From Bombus terrestris (lineage: Eukaryota; Arthropoda; Insecta; Hymenoptera; Apidae): 64,000 nucleotides of DNA. The stretch spans positions 5,642,001 through 5,706,000 of the forward strand of contig NC_063279.1 in NCBI RefSeq assembly GCF_910591885.1. The letters run 5' to 3'. The translations under genes and the position numbers were made by a program. Shown here one piece after another: positions 25,345 through 36,220 of the stretch. The notes beneath the pieces are model-generated. The model was given only the letters and a program-made list of their open reading frames with translations. It was not told where the DNA came from and did not search any database. Positions within the stretch are counted from its first letter, which is position 1. Each line of letters begins with the position of its first letter.

Positions 25345-26682
25345 TTAGGAGTTAATTAGGGGATTTCGATGTTTGATGGCTCTTTTGCTATATCTATTGC
25401 TATATTTTGATATTTCTTCTTTGACTGCGGGTATCTTGAGGTCGCAATGTATTGCTCCGTTGGTGACATACCAGGGTGCATTTATTAGGGATCTTAGCGT
25501 TTTCGATTGGAAGCGTCGAAGTATTTCAATATTGGAATTACTCGCTGTTCCCCATAGTTGGATTCCGTAGGTCCAAACAGGTTTTATTACGGTCTTATAG
25601 AGCGTAATTTTGTTCTGCGTGCTTAGGTTGGAGCGACGGCCAATGAGCCAATAAAATTTTTTAAGTTTGTCCTTGAGTTGCTTCGATTTGTCTGTGATGT
25701 GTTGTTTCCACGTTAATCTCCTGTCCAGAGTCATTCCCAGGTATTTGACTGTGTCCTTGTTAGGAATTGTTGTATTGTTAATGGTAACCTGAGGGCAGGT
25801 TTGTTTTCGCAGCATGAATGTTACATGGGTGGATCTGTTTTCGTTAATTATGAAGCCCCATTTATGAAACCACTTTTCCATAGAGTCGAGACATCGCTGG
25901 AGAGTGGATGAAGCAATTATCGGGTCTGCGTGGGAAGTTAATAGCGCTGTGTCGTCAGAAAATGTTGCTATAGTTATTTCTGTTGATATTGGTAAATCGG
26001 CAATGTAGATGGAGAACACCAGGGGTCCGAGGACGCTACCTTGTGGTATGCCAGCTTCTATCGGAAACGTTGTGGTAGTGGCGTCTAAATATTTAACAAA
26101 GAATTGTCTTTCGGTTAGGTAGGACTCTAGGATGGAGTAGTAGGTGTGTGGTAGGATTTTTTTAAGTTTGTATAAAAGCCCTTCGTGCTATACTCTGTCG
26201 AATGCCTGTTGAATGTCAAGGAATACCGCTGGGCAATATTTTTTCTTTTCTAGGCTTTGGTTGATGTGCGTTATGCGATGGATTTGCTCTGTTGTGGAAT
26301 ATTGCTTCCGAAAACCGGATTGATGATCTGGCGGTGTTTTCAAATCCTCTAGGAGAGGAAGAAATCGACTCGTTAACATCTTCTCAAATATTAGGTCATC
26401 CCATAAGTTCGTTCCGTTTTTCGAGCGGTTATATATGTTAAGATCGTTTACGTACCTTTCAGTTTCGTGAAAAAATGTAATCCCCCTCTCGTTCTACAAC
26501 CTCTTCCCATTTTTCAAGTGCATTGGTCCCTTATCGCCGTATGTTCATAAATCGACACATGAAATGAATACACAAAAGTCGGCACGAACTTATGGGATGA
26601 CCTAATAGCTTTGTCAAAGTAGGTAGAAGACTAATTGGGCGATAGGAGCTAGTTTCGTATATTGGTTTTCCGGGACTGTTAC
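25345..26682 (-). pseudogene. Broken LINE reverse transcriptase
   Basis: The RT motifs appear in order on the minus strand: SYRPISLLP, LDIQQAFDRV (motif A), GIPQGSVLGP (motif B), FSDDTALL (motif C, with Phe-Ser before the catalytic Asp pair), KWGFIINENRS (motif D) and KYLGMTLDRRLTW (motif E). Three lesions are visible. A mariner-type MITE splits the frame at 26391-26605. A TAG stands directly after AFDRV near 26188, where related elements carry Trp. A frameshift near 25345-25352 cuts off the last codons, because the typical C-terminal RRL...LDL tail continues in another frame. The element is not autonomous. Confidence 0.85.
26391..26605. mobile_element. Mariner-type MITE, 215 bp, inserted in the LINE
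   Basis: The left end TTAGGTCATCCCATAAGTTC and the right end are exact inverted repeats over about 22 bases. The element is flanked by TA at 26389-26390 and 26606-26607, the target duplication of Tc1/mariner elements. Removing the element and one TA rejoins the host LINE reading frame across the codons for TKLFEKM, which proves both the borders and the target site. At 215 bp there is no room for a transposase, so it moved in trans. Similar GGTCATCCCATAAGTTCGT ends are known from insect mariners. Confidence 0.92.
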
Positions 26683-26685
26683 AAT

Positions 26686-29600
26686 TTAATTCTATTTCAT
26701 CTTGTATTTAATTTTTATATAGCAAAAAACATACTATATGTAAATGTGCTGATTTCATAATTTTTCAGACAAAGATAAACTTGTATAGTTGTTCTTTCTT
26801 CCAGTGGGTACGATCTATCCTTTCTTGAGAAAATATCGTATCTTATACGTTTTCCTCTACAGGAGGGCGAATATTAGATATTTCCATTTTGTATCATTTG
26901 TTTTTTATTCGTATCGTTGGCCTCGAAAAATTAGGTCAAAACTTGTCACCATACTATATCAGGACAGAAGATGCAAAAATTTATCCTGCAAGGACAAGAA
27001 ATAATTATATAATTGAGATAATTATTCCGAAGATCAGTATCACGCGATCGTTGATAAAGGTCTTTGTGAAAGATGTGGCACGATCTGAATTGTATAAAAA
27101 ATGTAAATAGAAATTTCTTCCATTTCTTCAACCAGATAACTATTCAATAACTTAAAGATTACTATTAAGTAACTTATCGTTAGTAAAGAAAAAAAAATGA
27201 AATATTTAGAAAGAGATTACCAGAATAGGCAAAGCTGATTTCTCTGAAAGATAGAAGTAACACGAGGTCAACGATCGTTATTTAATGATTGTCCTATTTG
27301 ACGCGCCACATCTTTGACCTTGTTGCTCGAAAGGTAGGAAAAAGATTTCTGTTAATTCATTTGGGATTATCTGCAATTTGTACAAGCTCGTTAAAGTTGT
27401 TGATTCGTAAAATTCTTCTTAATTATTATAGGATTATCTGTATATAGTGAAAGGGATGAGTATGGACCTAAAATTAACTTGCTTCAAACGAGTCATGAGT
27501 TCATCGTACGTGTTGTTTAATCTCCGCATTGAAACTTACTGTTAGTTTAAAGATAGTATTTTGCAATCTTATCCAGAAATTTACTGAACGAATTAGAAAT
27601 TATCGAAGATGTCATATATATTTCTATATATTTATTTTGAATTTTAATTAAATGTGATGTCAATTATACATATCATTATATATAATGAAATATGGAGAAG
27701 TAAAAGTTGAAACTTTTATACTTTTCTATATAAGTACTGGTTGCACACTCTTTTGCAATCTCAGACTAAAGCATTAAAAAATATTAAACAAAAATAAGAA
27801 CTATTAATTTTCGTATGACATTTTTATAAAAAAAACTGTGTTTGTAAATCAAGTCAAATGGAATTTTGCAAAACCTGGATAAACAGAAGATTTATTCAAG
27901 AAGAAATAGGATTCAAAAATCTTAATATTTATGGTAATATACCTTCCCTTGACATTTTAACTTAATGGAACAAAATAAGAAAAACACGCGCATATTCGTG
28001 ACCATATGCAAAAGATGTTCGATTTTAGAGAACGTTATATACAAGGTGTCTCATAGGTTTCAATAATGTCAGAAATGATAATCTAATAATTTTCTACAAA
28101 GTCATTAAACCGAATATAATAAAGATAATCAGTTCCGTGTTACGAAGCCTTTGTAGATATGTTGTTTTGCTTTTTTCTTTTTTAATTAAATGAATACAAA
28201 ACTGAAGGAAATAGAATGTTAATGTCAAGGTTGTTTTGTTCATTGTCGATGTAAGATTGCCATTGTCAAGGAAGACGACTCATTATTCTATCGATCTTTG
28301 GCTAGATTAACAGTTATGAGGATTCCACGATCAATTATTAATGCATTTATTAATATCCTGGTTCGCTACATTGCAGAAAATCATTATTGTGGCAATAAGG
28401 TAGAAAAACAGTTGTCTGGAAGATTAATTTTCTGTAATCAAATTATCATAAGCTTTGTAAACAATAACTATTTTTGGATGTAATAGTAGATTATAATCAT
28501 TATTGTATTTAATTGTCTACCCAATATGACTTGAAAGATATACACTTCGCTTTTGTTTCTATTATCTCTTATTAGTATATTATACCAAAACCGAATCTCT
28601 TCATATTTCTAAATTTCGAATTAAGTTGAAAAGGCCTATAACGAATCCTATAATCTATTTCTCATAAAGAAAATTTTTAAGTTGCATATCGTATAGGAAG
28701 TTAATTATAATCTATATAATGTAACATTGCGTCTAAAAATATTTATTATATAGAAAATTTTTCACAATAATATGATTACACAAAATTAATATTTGACATA
28801 ACTTTCTGTATCGACTATATTTGAAAACAATTCTCAAATTGCTATGATAAATAGAAACGACCATCTTCGTCGCTATTCTTTTAGTTATATTAAGGTGTTC
28901 CGTTTCAGTAGATTCCGGTCTTTTAAATGTTGTCAGCTTTTCATAGAAATGTAAGGAGCGATGATTTACGACGATGACGGCACTGTAAAATGATACCTTT
29001 TTACGATAAATCCACCACTACGTCGACCATAAATCTTGAGTAATGAGTGGATCGTGCGCGAAAAACACGGTGCTGGATAACTGTGTTCAGAGAAGATGAC
29101 GAGATTTCGAACAATTCTTGGGAATCGCAATTATTGTGAGATTCGATCGTGGTAAGAGCGTTCAGAAGGTCGATAGAGCATGGACGCACCAAGAAGGGAA
29201 GATGGTAAACGGTATGAAAGAAATAGAACAAGAGAAGAAAGAATAAAGGAGTAAGCTTTAAAGAAATCTTTGCAAAAATACAAAGGCAAAATGTTGACAC
29301 ACTGCACAATACATAATAGTACAATATAAAACAATATACACTGAATAAATATTATACTTCTTTTTTCAAAACCATTTTGATAGTATTTATGAATCTATGA
29401 GTTTCTATCAAGCAAGGTTTTCTTCAAACATCTAACTGCGAACGTTTGATCGTTTCCTGTCAAATCCCGCAGAGTAAAAAGTAAAACACGTGATCTTTCT
29501 ATTTACGTAAATGTCATGAGCAATCTTGAATCGATTTTATTAGGACATTGTGTATATAAGGTGATAGAAAAGAAGAGGGATCTAAGATTTCAAAGACTTA

Positions 29601-32091
29601 TAAATATTAGTGTCAGAGTAAATTATTCAAATCCAAACGTATCATTTATTTTCCTTATGCATGACTTATTTTGTACATTAGACGATGTCCAAACTAGATG
29701 ATTCAAGATAATTTTTTTTGAAATACTAAAAAAAACTAACCGTTATATTACAGACTTCGAACGATACGATTCACAAAAATATAACAAAGGAATTCAGCAT
29801 CACTTACGTAAATAATGAAAGTTTAATGGCAACGTAACATGTACAATGTAAATTACATCTATTTTTCTTTTTTCTTTTTTAATAAGACCTATTCCTCTAT
29901 TACTTTCTATGTCTCTTTTTTCTCTCTCACTCGCTCTCTTTTTTTCTCTAGGTACATATACAAAGTACAGTATACGTTTTTCTCCTCTTCCTTAGTCTTC
30001 TTTCTTTCGCTCAATACATCTGTATGTGACTTAGCTTCTTTTTACTGACATTGCTTTACAAGATTTTTACATGATTTTATTTCATTTTTTTGTTCTTTCT
30101 ACACGTTATCGACGCAGTTTATTCCGTTTCTTTTAAATTTCTACGTCGCCCAAGTATATATTGCACTATCGTATCAATGCGCCCTGTCTTTTCTGAGAAA
30201 CATTAAGGGGCTTACTCAGTGTCTCGAATGAAACTTGAAAAATGATAAAAAAATGCATACTTGAACCTAATGAAAACTTAGAATCTAAGAGTCTAAATGA
30301 TTGTACATTTTATAAGAATGTTTATATATATGCTTATTACAATGTTCATTGAATGGAAAGATGTCATACTTTACAATGATGTACTTTACAATATTTTCGT
30401 TAGAAGAAATTCTTTACATACGTTTAATTTTCAATTCGAGTTACAAAGCAACCCCTTTAAGTTATATTAAATTTGAGATTGTTTTCAGCTTTGAATCAAA
30501 TTCTTTCAAACTTATTAACAATCTATTTTTAGACTTGTGTATGTAGATATTTATTGCTTATTAATTACTAAGAAATTATAACAAAGTAACTTATATAAAG
30601 AGAAGTTAAATTGAAAGTATAATATATATATAAAAAAAGAAACACTTTAATTTAACTATTTTAATTAGTTCATAGGAAATATAAGCTATTTCAAATCAAA
30701 TAAGAGTGATAATTAGTATACAGATTTCAAATACAGGATTATATACATTTTACTATTAGACTTAACGTAATGTAAGAAATTCATATGAATGAAGTATCTT
30801 TTTTATTGTATGTTTCATATATGCAAAAAGTAATTTTCATAATCTATTGGGTTTATTACTTTCCTTGCTCATTTTTGTACTTCAACAAATCTGAAATTAC
30901 AGTCTAACAGTGATTCACTCACTGACCTACTAAAACTTTCTCTTGGCCTATAAATTGGTACTAATATCATGTTTTAACTTCGAAATATAAACTTCATTTA
31001 CAAATATCTTAAAAATAAAGGCCTATTAAAGAAATCCTTGAGAATCGCATTATTCTAATTTTAAACCTTTAAATCCTATTTTAATGTAAGTTTAAAAGAA
31101 TACAGCCGTCTTTTTCCATGTGTCTTTCTCATTTTTCGTTTTTTACTTTAACACAGACAGGGCCGCTTTTACGACGGTATGAACGCAACTATATGCGAGT
31201 ATTATGCATTAACAATTCATAAAAAGTTTCTCGCAGATTTCTCGATAAGCAATTAATAGGAAATATGTTTTATTATACACAGTGGACAGACTAGACCAAG
31301 TTCAAACGTCTTGTCGTGATAATTGTTCTTAAATTTATATGTACCTCGACAATATTTAATTCGAGATGCCTCTTTCAAAGCTACTATGATCTTTTACCTC
31401 TTTCTTTTTCTTTCTGTATTTCTTTTTTTATCTAAGAAAAGAATTTTCATATCTTAACAATCGTATTTCAAGGACCTTTTATAGTTGTTAATAATGAATG
31501 ATAGTAAAAAACTATAAAATACGGTAGTTCTTTCGATTACAGTCTCCACCAGTTTGTCGTGTACAGTTTTTGTGTACTAGCGTAATTATACGTCAAACGG
31601 CGGTACAGTTTTCTTCAGAACTTATTACAAATATACGATAAACTTTATACAACATATTATAAATAAGTATAATAAAATTGTTACGCGATATAATTTCGAC
31701 ATATGATTAAAAACAATATATCAATATTTATAAATCGTTGATTTTATATTTCAGTATTTTTTTCTTTTTTTCTGACTTTTTCCGTGCATTATTTTTCACT
31801 TCAACACTTTGAATATAACGAGGTCGTTACAGTTGAAATGCGAAACGAAATAGCGGTCGCTAACGAATCAAAGGAATGTGTTAATTGAAATTGAATCAAT
31901 GACTGATACAAACGCTTTTTAAGAAGAATATATACCATAACGGTAATCAAACGTTAATAAAATAATTCGCATTTCGCTTAATGCATTTTTTAATTATTTT
32001 GTCGTGTATGTGCCTGTAATAAGCTTACACGGTAAGTTTCGAATGCAAAACTTCCATCAAAAACCCAGTATCTTTGGCTACTTCGGGTATG
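26686..32091. other. Intergenic, no supported gene
   Basis: AT-rich DNA of about 5.4 kb with T-rich and pyrimidine-rich tracts (for example 29860-30010). Frames of 60-107 codons are low-complexity or Ile/Phe/Tyr-rich and unsupported. A fragment near 28025-28045 (ACAAGGTGTCTCATAGG) resembles a transposon end, but no partner end was found. Confidence 0.6.
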
Positions 32092-32097
32092 TTTATT
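32092..32097 (-). terminator. Stam: Putative Stam poly(A) signal
   Basis: TTTATT on the plus strand is AATAAA on the minus strand, 76-81 bases past the Stam stop codon at 32173-32175. This would give a short 3' UTR; later signals cannot be excluded. Confidence 0.4.
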
Positions 32098-32172
32098 TAA
32101 ATAATTATAATATAGTGATATTGTATAGCTTGAGTTACAGTACAGGGTGAATTTGAAACATGTAGCATCCCT

Positions 32173-34675
32173 TTACATCATGTGTTGCCCATTTGGTGGA
32201 GCATATTGAGGTTGTTGGCTTACCGGATGTCCTGTTGGTCCTGGTGGACCATATGGTCCTGGCATAGTACCAGTTTGAGGTGGATATCTGTTGTATATCA
32301 TTAAATACTTCTTTGTCAACTTTTCCTTTTTAACGTATATTTTCATTAATCCCTTAAATGACCGGTTTATAACAATCACAAATCAATGTGACTTTTTCAT
32401 ATTATACTAATAGAAAGAAGTAATTTTTAGTCACAAAAGGGATTAAATATCATATTAATCTCTTCTTTATAAAGCTATTAAAGACCTATATTATTAAACT
32501 ATTTACATGTACTCATATATGTACATATTACCTCCAAATAAATATATTATAAGCGGAATTATCAAAAAAACTTATATCATGTGTATATCAACACATACCC
32601 TTGATGTGAATAAGGTACATTGCTTTGCTCTGGCACAGGTGGTCCATGAGGATGTCCTCCTGGTGGGTGCTGATGCGAACCTGCTGGTTGCACGTGAAAA
32701 TGTTGTGGTAATGTCATGTTTGGCATGCTTGCAGGACCCATATATTCATTAGGTGGCATAGTCGCATTATATGGCCCAGGTGGACCACCTCCAACAGGAA
32801 AGGAAGTTTGATGAGGTGGAGGTACTCCATTAAATATCTAAGAAATTCAAACATTTCATTTTAACTTAAATAAGAATATCATTTATTGAAAAGAAATTTA
32901 AATATATATTAAATTCTTACATGTGGAGGTGGTGGTCCCTGATTTTGAAACTGGTAAGGGTTTATGTGAGGTGGCATCTTAGGTAGGGTATAATTTGATG
33001 GTGTAGGAGGTGGTGGTTCTCGCATCAATGTATGATACAAATTAAGAGCATCCACCAGATCAGAACTTAACTGAGTTAGCTGTGCATGCCTCCTGTCTAC
33101 TTTTTCTAAAGCTGCATCTATCAACGGTCCCATAGCAGTAACTTGTTCTAAAATTGTTATAAAATTAATAGTTAATATAAGTAATGATACAAAATAATGT
33201 ATTGTAGTATCGTGGACAGATTGCCCAAGAAATATCGGGTGAACTATAAATGTTGCGAGAAAGCCTAAGTGCCGACAGGCCGAAAGAGTTGGGAAACTTC
33301 AATGAGTCAAGCGGCCCATCAATGTGTCGTCAGTCCTTCAGTCGAATAGTGACGCGGAAGAAGACGTACGTGATCATGATCGCGGTTGGTTATAGAACAC
33401 GTACGTGGTGAGGGTATGTGGAAAGACAAAGGGATGCTTAAGGGAGAAAGACGAATTAATCGGTAGTCGTTAACTGAGAGTCGAGTTGTGAGGAGTCAAG
33501 AGTTGAGTCGAGAGAGAGTTGCCAATTTGTTATGAGTTGTTAATTAACAGTTGTGAGTTGTGAATTATCCATTTAGTTATCTTAGTTATAACACATTACT
33601 ATATTTAGTTCACGTTAAATAACCATTGTTTCCTGTTTAATCCATTGTAAATAAATCTATCAATATCATATATCAATAATATCATATATCTATAATATCA
33701 TCTATCAATAAACTTATCATATAGGATAGAAATCATTGGAAATCCCAATTTCTAATATTTCTGAATAAATAAATCCTATAGTACAATATATGATACAAAT
33801 ACAGTACCTTCCAAATCAATCATTTCTTGCGGATCCGAATTATCACATTGAGGATCAGCTTCATGTAATAAATGTAACAGTCTGTCCATTTTTCTTTCAT
33901 CTATTTCAACTTCAACCACTTCTGGTTCTCTCTTTACTGTTTTTACTTCTACCTCTTCAGCAAACTGAACCATTTTTTTGTTACTGTGTTCTAATTCTAT
34001 ATGTGAATTTATATATAGTACTCATTTTTAACTAACACATGAATAATTTAATATTTTATATCTTACTTGTAAACTGTTCAGGCTCCATAGACAAATCTGC
34101 AGTAACAAAGTTAGAGGGAAATAATCCTTCTCCATTTTGGTTACTGCCTTTCCACCAGTTTGGATCAGAATCATCCAATATGTTAACTAAAATTCAGTTT
34201 ATAACAATAATTTCATCATTACACGATAAATTTATTATAGTCACATATTTTTTAGCTGTAATAAAAATATAACTGTTTGAGACTAAATTTTAAAAGAACA
34301 CAAATCATACTTATTTCTCCTGCAAAAAATGTTAATTCATTATCTTCTGCTGCCTCAAAATCATACAGAGCACGGACTTTCCTGCCTTCGGAATTGCTGG
34401 AGGCACCAAGTGCAGAACTTACATTAGGGTATAAACTAGTATATTTATTAGATGCTGGTGAGCTATGTGAAGAGGATGCTTGACTATGAGCTTTACTTTC
34501 CTTAAGAGAAAGTTCTATGGCTAGAATGGAAAGTAATTAATTTAATTTTACAGTTCTAGGAGAAATGACATTAAATATTCTTTAAAAATTTGAAGGTACC
34601 TTTTGCAATGTCTTCCTCTTCTTGTGAATTTGTTACTACATTTGGATCTTTACTTAATACACTTATACGTTTAGG

Positions 34676-34712
<37 letters not shown>

Positions 34713-36220
34713 TACTGAATACAACAATTATTTATGGTTATAGTTATTTGATGCATATGAAATAGTCTATCAATTTATACAAATAATTCCATGTGGTTCA
34801 ATGGAATAATTATTCTCTTGATGAATGATTGCAGGAAAAACACAACAGAACGTCAATAAATGATAGTCTTATCTTATTAGTATTTAAATAAAAGACTACA
34901 TTCAACCATATATGTTTCGCAATAAATAAGAATCTTATATGTGAATTCAGATGGAAGGAAACTTACCGTATCTGATGTAGAAGTAAAGTCATGTCCTTCA
35001 TTTTTAAGTTTATTGTATAAACTTGGAATTAAATTTAACTGGGGATCAGTTTTGAAATCATTTTCAGCCCATTTCTTTAAAAGTACCTTCATTTTTTCAG
35101 CAATCTTTGGTTCAGAATGATTAACAAGCTTCCTCAGGTCATTTTCAAATTCTCTTGATGCAATTTCCAGATGAAATGTTTTTCCACAATTGATGACACA
35201 CACATCTAACAACTAAATCCACATTCAATGAGTATCGGTTACACAATGGTTTAAAGTTACATTTTGAAGGATATACTGACTGTTAACGCTTGCATAACGA
35301 TGTGTGGATCTGGAGAATATAGTCTTTTAACAATCGACCGTAAACATTCCTTTGCATTTTGGGTAGAAGTTCCTACTTTATCACAAATATCCAACATACT
35401 TCCCCATTCTATAGACATATTCTTCTCACTGGTTGCCTTTTCTATTATAAAAAAATTATAAGATTGGCATAAGATATGATAAAGGAAATAGTAATATCAA
35501 TTTGCTTTATTCCATTCCAATCACAAATTTCCTAATAAAAAGTACTACTGAATATTTAAATTAGGCAATATATATATATATATGATAACTATTCTTTTTG
35601 TTCAATGATTTCCTGAAACATATGAACATCATGGAGTACCAATCTCATATATATGTTTATACCAAACACAACTTCCGAACAAATTGAATAAATAATAAAA
35701 GGTGTGAGCTCGTATCAGGCTCGTTTCGCGTTGCAAATTAAAGAGAAATCTGGCTCTGTCCGTATATGAATTCCAAAAAGAACAGTTAGCATTCTGGAAA
35801 TTCCTACGATTTGAACGTCTCGAATATTTCTCTACGCGATTTATGCTTTTATCAGAATGAACGAGCATTTTCGTAGACGTGACGGGAGTAATCGGTCGAG
35901 GCGATACAAAAGCGAGGCTGAAGTAATTCGCAAAATCTGATGTCTTAATTAGAGGTCAAATGTCAACAACCGCTTAATGCATCCATCAAACGTGGAATTT
36001 TGACGTTGCATAAAAAAAAAAAAAAAAAATGAAAAACCAGATGCAACGTATGCACAGAGAAACAATAGATACGAGCTGTCATAGGATTCAAAATTTGTTT
36101 CCTGGGGTTAAAGTAGCCTGATGCAGGAACAATCGTGTTATAAGTGAATTAAGGCTAGGGAGAAGTCTGCCACTCACCAACGTCAGCGTCGAAAGGCGAG
36201 GAATTCTGGAAAAGGCCCAT
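32173..36220 (-). CDS. Stam: Stam, signal transducing adaptor molecule (ESCRT-0), 10 coding exons, 539 aa
   Basis: Exons on the minus strand: 36178-36220, 35281-35441, 34967-35212, 34600-34675, 34311-34520, 34067-34186, 33808-33990, 32921-33147, 32599-32837, 32173-32287. All have GT-AG introns with matching phases, 1620 nt including TAA. The start MGLFQNSSPFDADVEKATSE matches the family N-terminus. Domains: VHS (about 1-150, with MLDICDKVG and VINCGKTFH), UIM (about 169-186, EEEDIAKAIELSLKES), SH3 (about 222-278, ALYDFEA, DPNWWKG, GLFPSNFV), a GAT/coiled-coil region (about 290-395, KKMVQFAEEVEV, MGPLIDAALE), then a Pro/Gln/His-rich tail. By family knowledge, Stam pairs with Hrs on endosomes, binds ubiquitinated cargo through VHS and UIM, and recruits deubiquitinases through SH3. 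The gene looks intact. Intron 7 holds an LTR-like insertion (33203-33785), and the acceptor of exon 4 has a 29 nt pure T tract. Confidence 0.96.
33203..33785 (+). mobile_element. Solo-LTR-like element, copy 1 (Stam intron 7)
   Basis: It begins TGTAGTATCGTGGACA and ends ...TAGTACA (TG...CA termini), and shares its first 16 bases exactly with the element at 57353. A second block at 33317-33338 (CATCAATGTGTCGTC, one different base, GTCCTT) matches 57431-57452 with one mismatch, and a GACAAAG block near 33424-33432 is also shared. The 3' half has AT-rich tandem repeats (ATATCATATATC-like, 33655-33720) and AATAAA hexamers. Flanks do not show a clean target duplication (GTAT against ATAT). No internal gag/pol is present. 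It may instead be a nonautonomous element of another type. Confidence 0.65.
34678..34706. repeat. Homopolymer of 29 A (T on the minus strand) at a Stam acceptor
   Basis: An uninterrupted A run on the plus strand is read as the polypyrimidine tract of Stam exon 4: the acceptor AG is at 34676-34677 and the exon starts at 34675. Length is likely polymorphic. Confidence 0.9.

Larger units (their letters stand above)
25170..26685 (-). mobile_element. 5'-truncated Jockey-like non-LTR retrotransposon (LINE)
   Basis: The stretch encodes the reverse-transcriptase core and C-terminus of a Jockey/CR1-type LINE on the minus strand. Homology starts near 26685, within the motif before SYRPISLLP, so the endonuclease and first reading frame are absent, as is usual for 5'-truncated LINE insertions. 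The 3' side past the protein is AT-rich and ends somewhere near 25170-25260; that edge is approximate. The copy is interrupted by a 215 bp MITE (26391-26605). No clear target-site duplication was identified. Confidence 0.85.

Noticed and set aside
33655..33720. Repeats resembling a small array (ATATCATATATC-like units)
   Set aside because: Units are imperfect AT-rich slippage repeats without spacers; not a CRISPR array, and the genome is eukaryotic.
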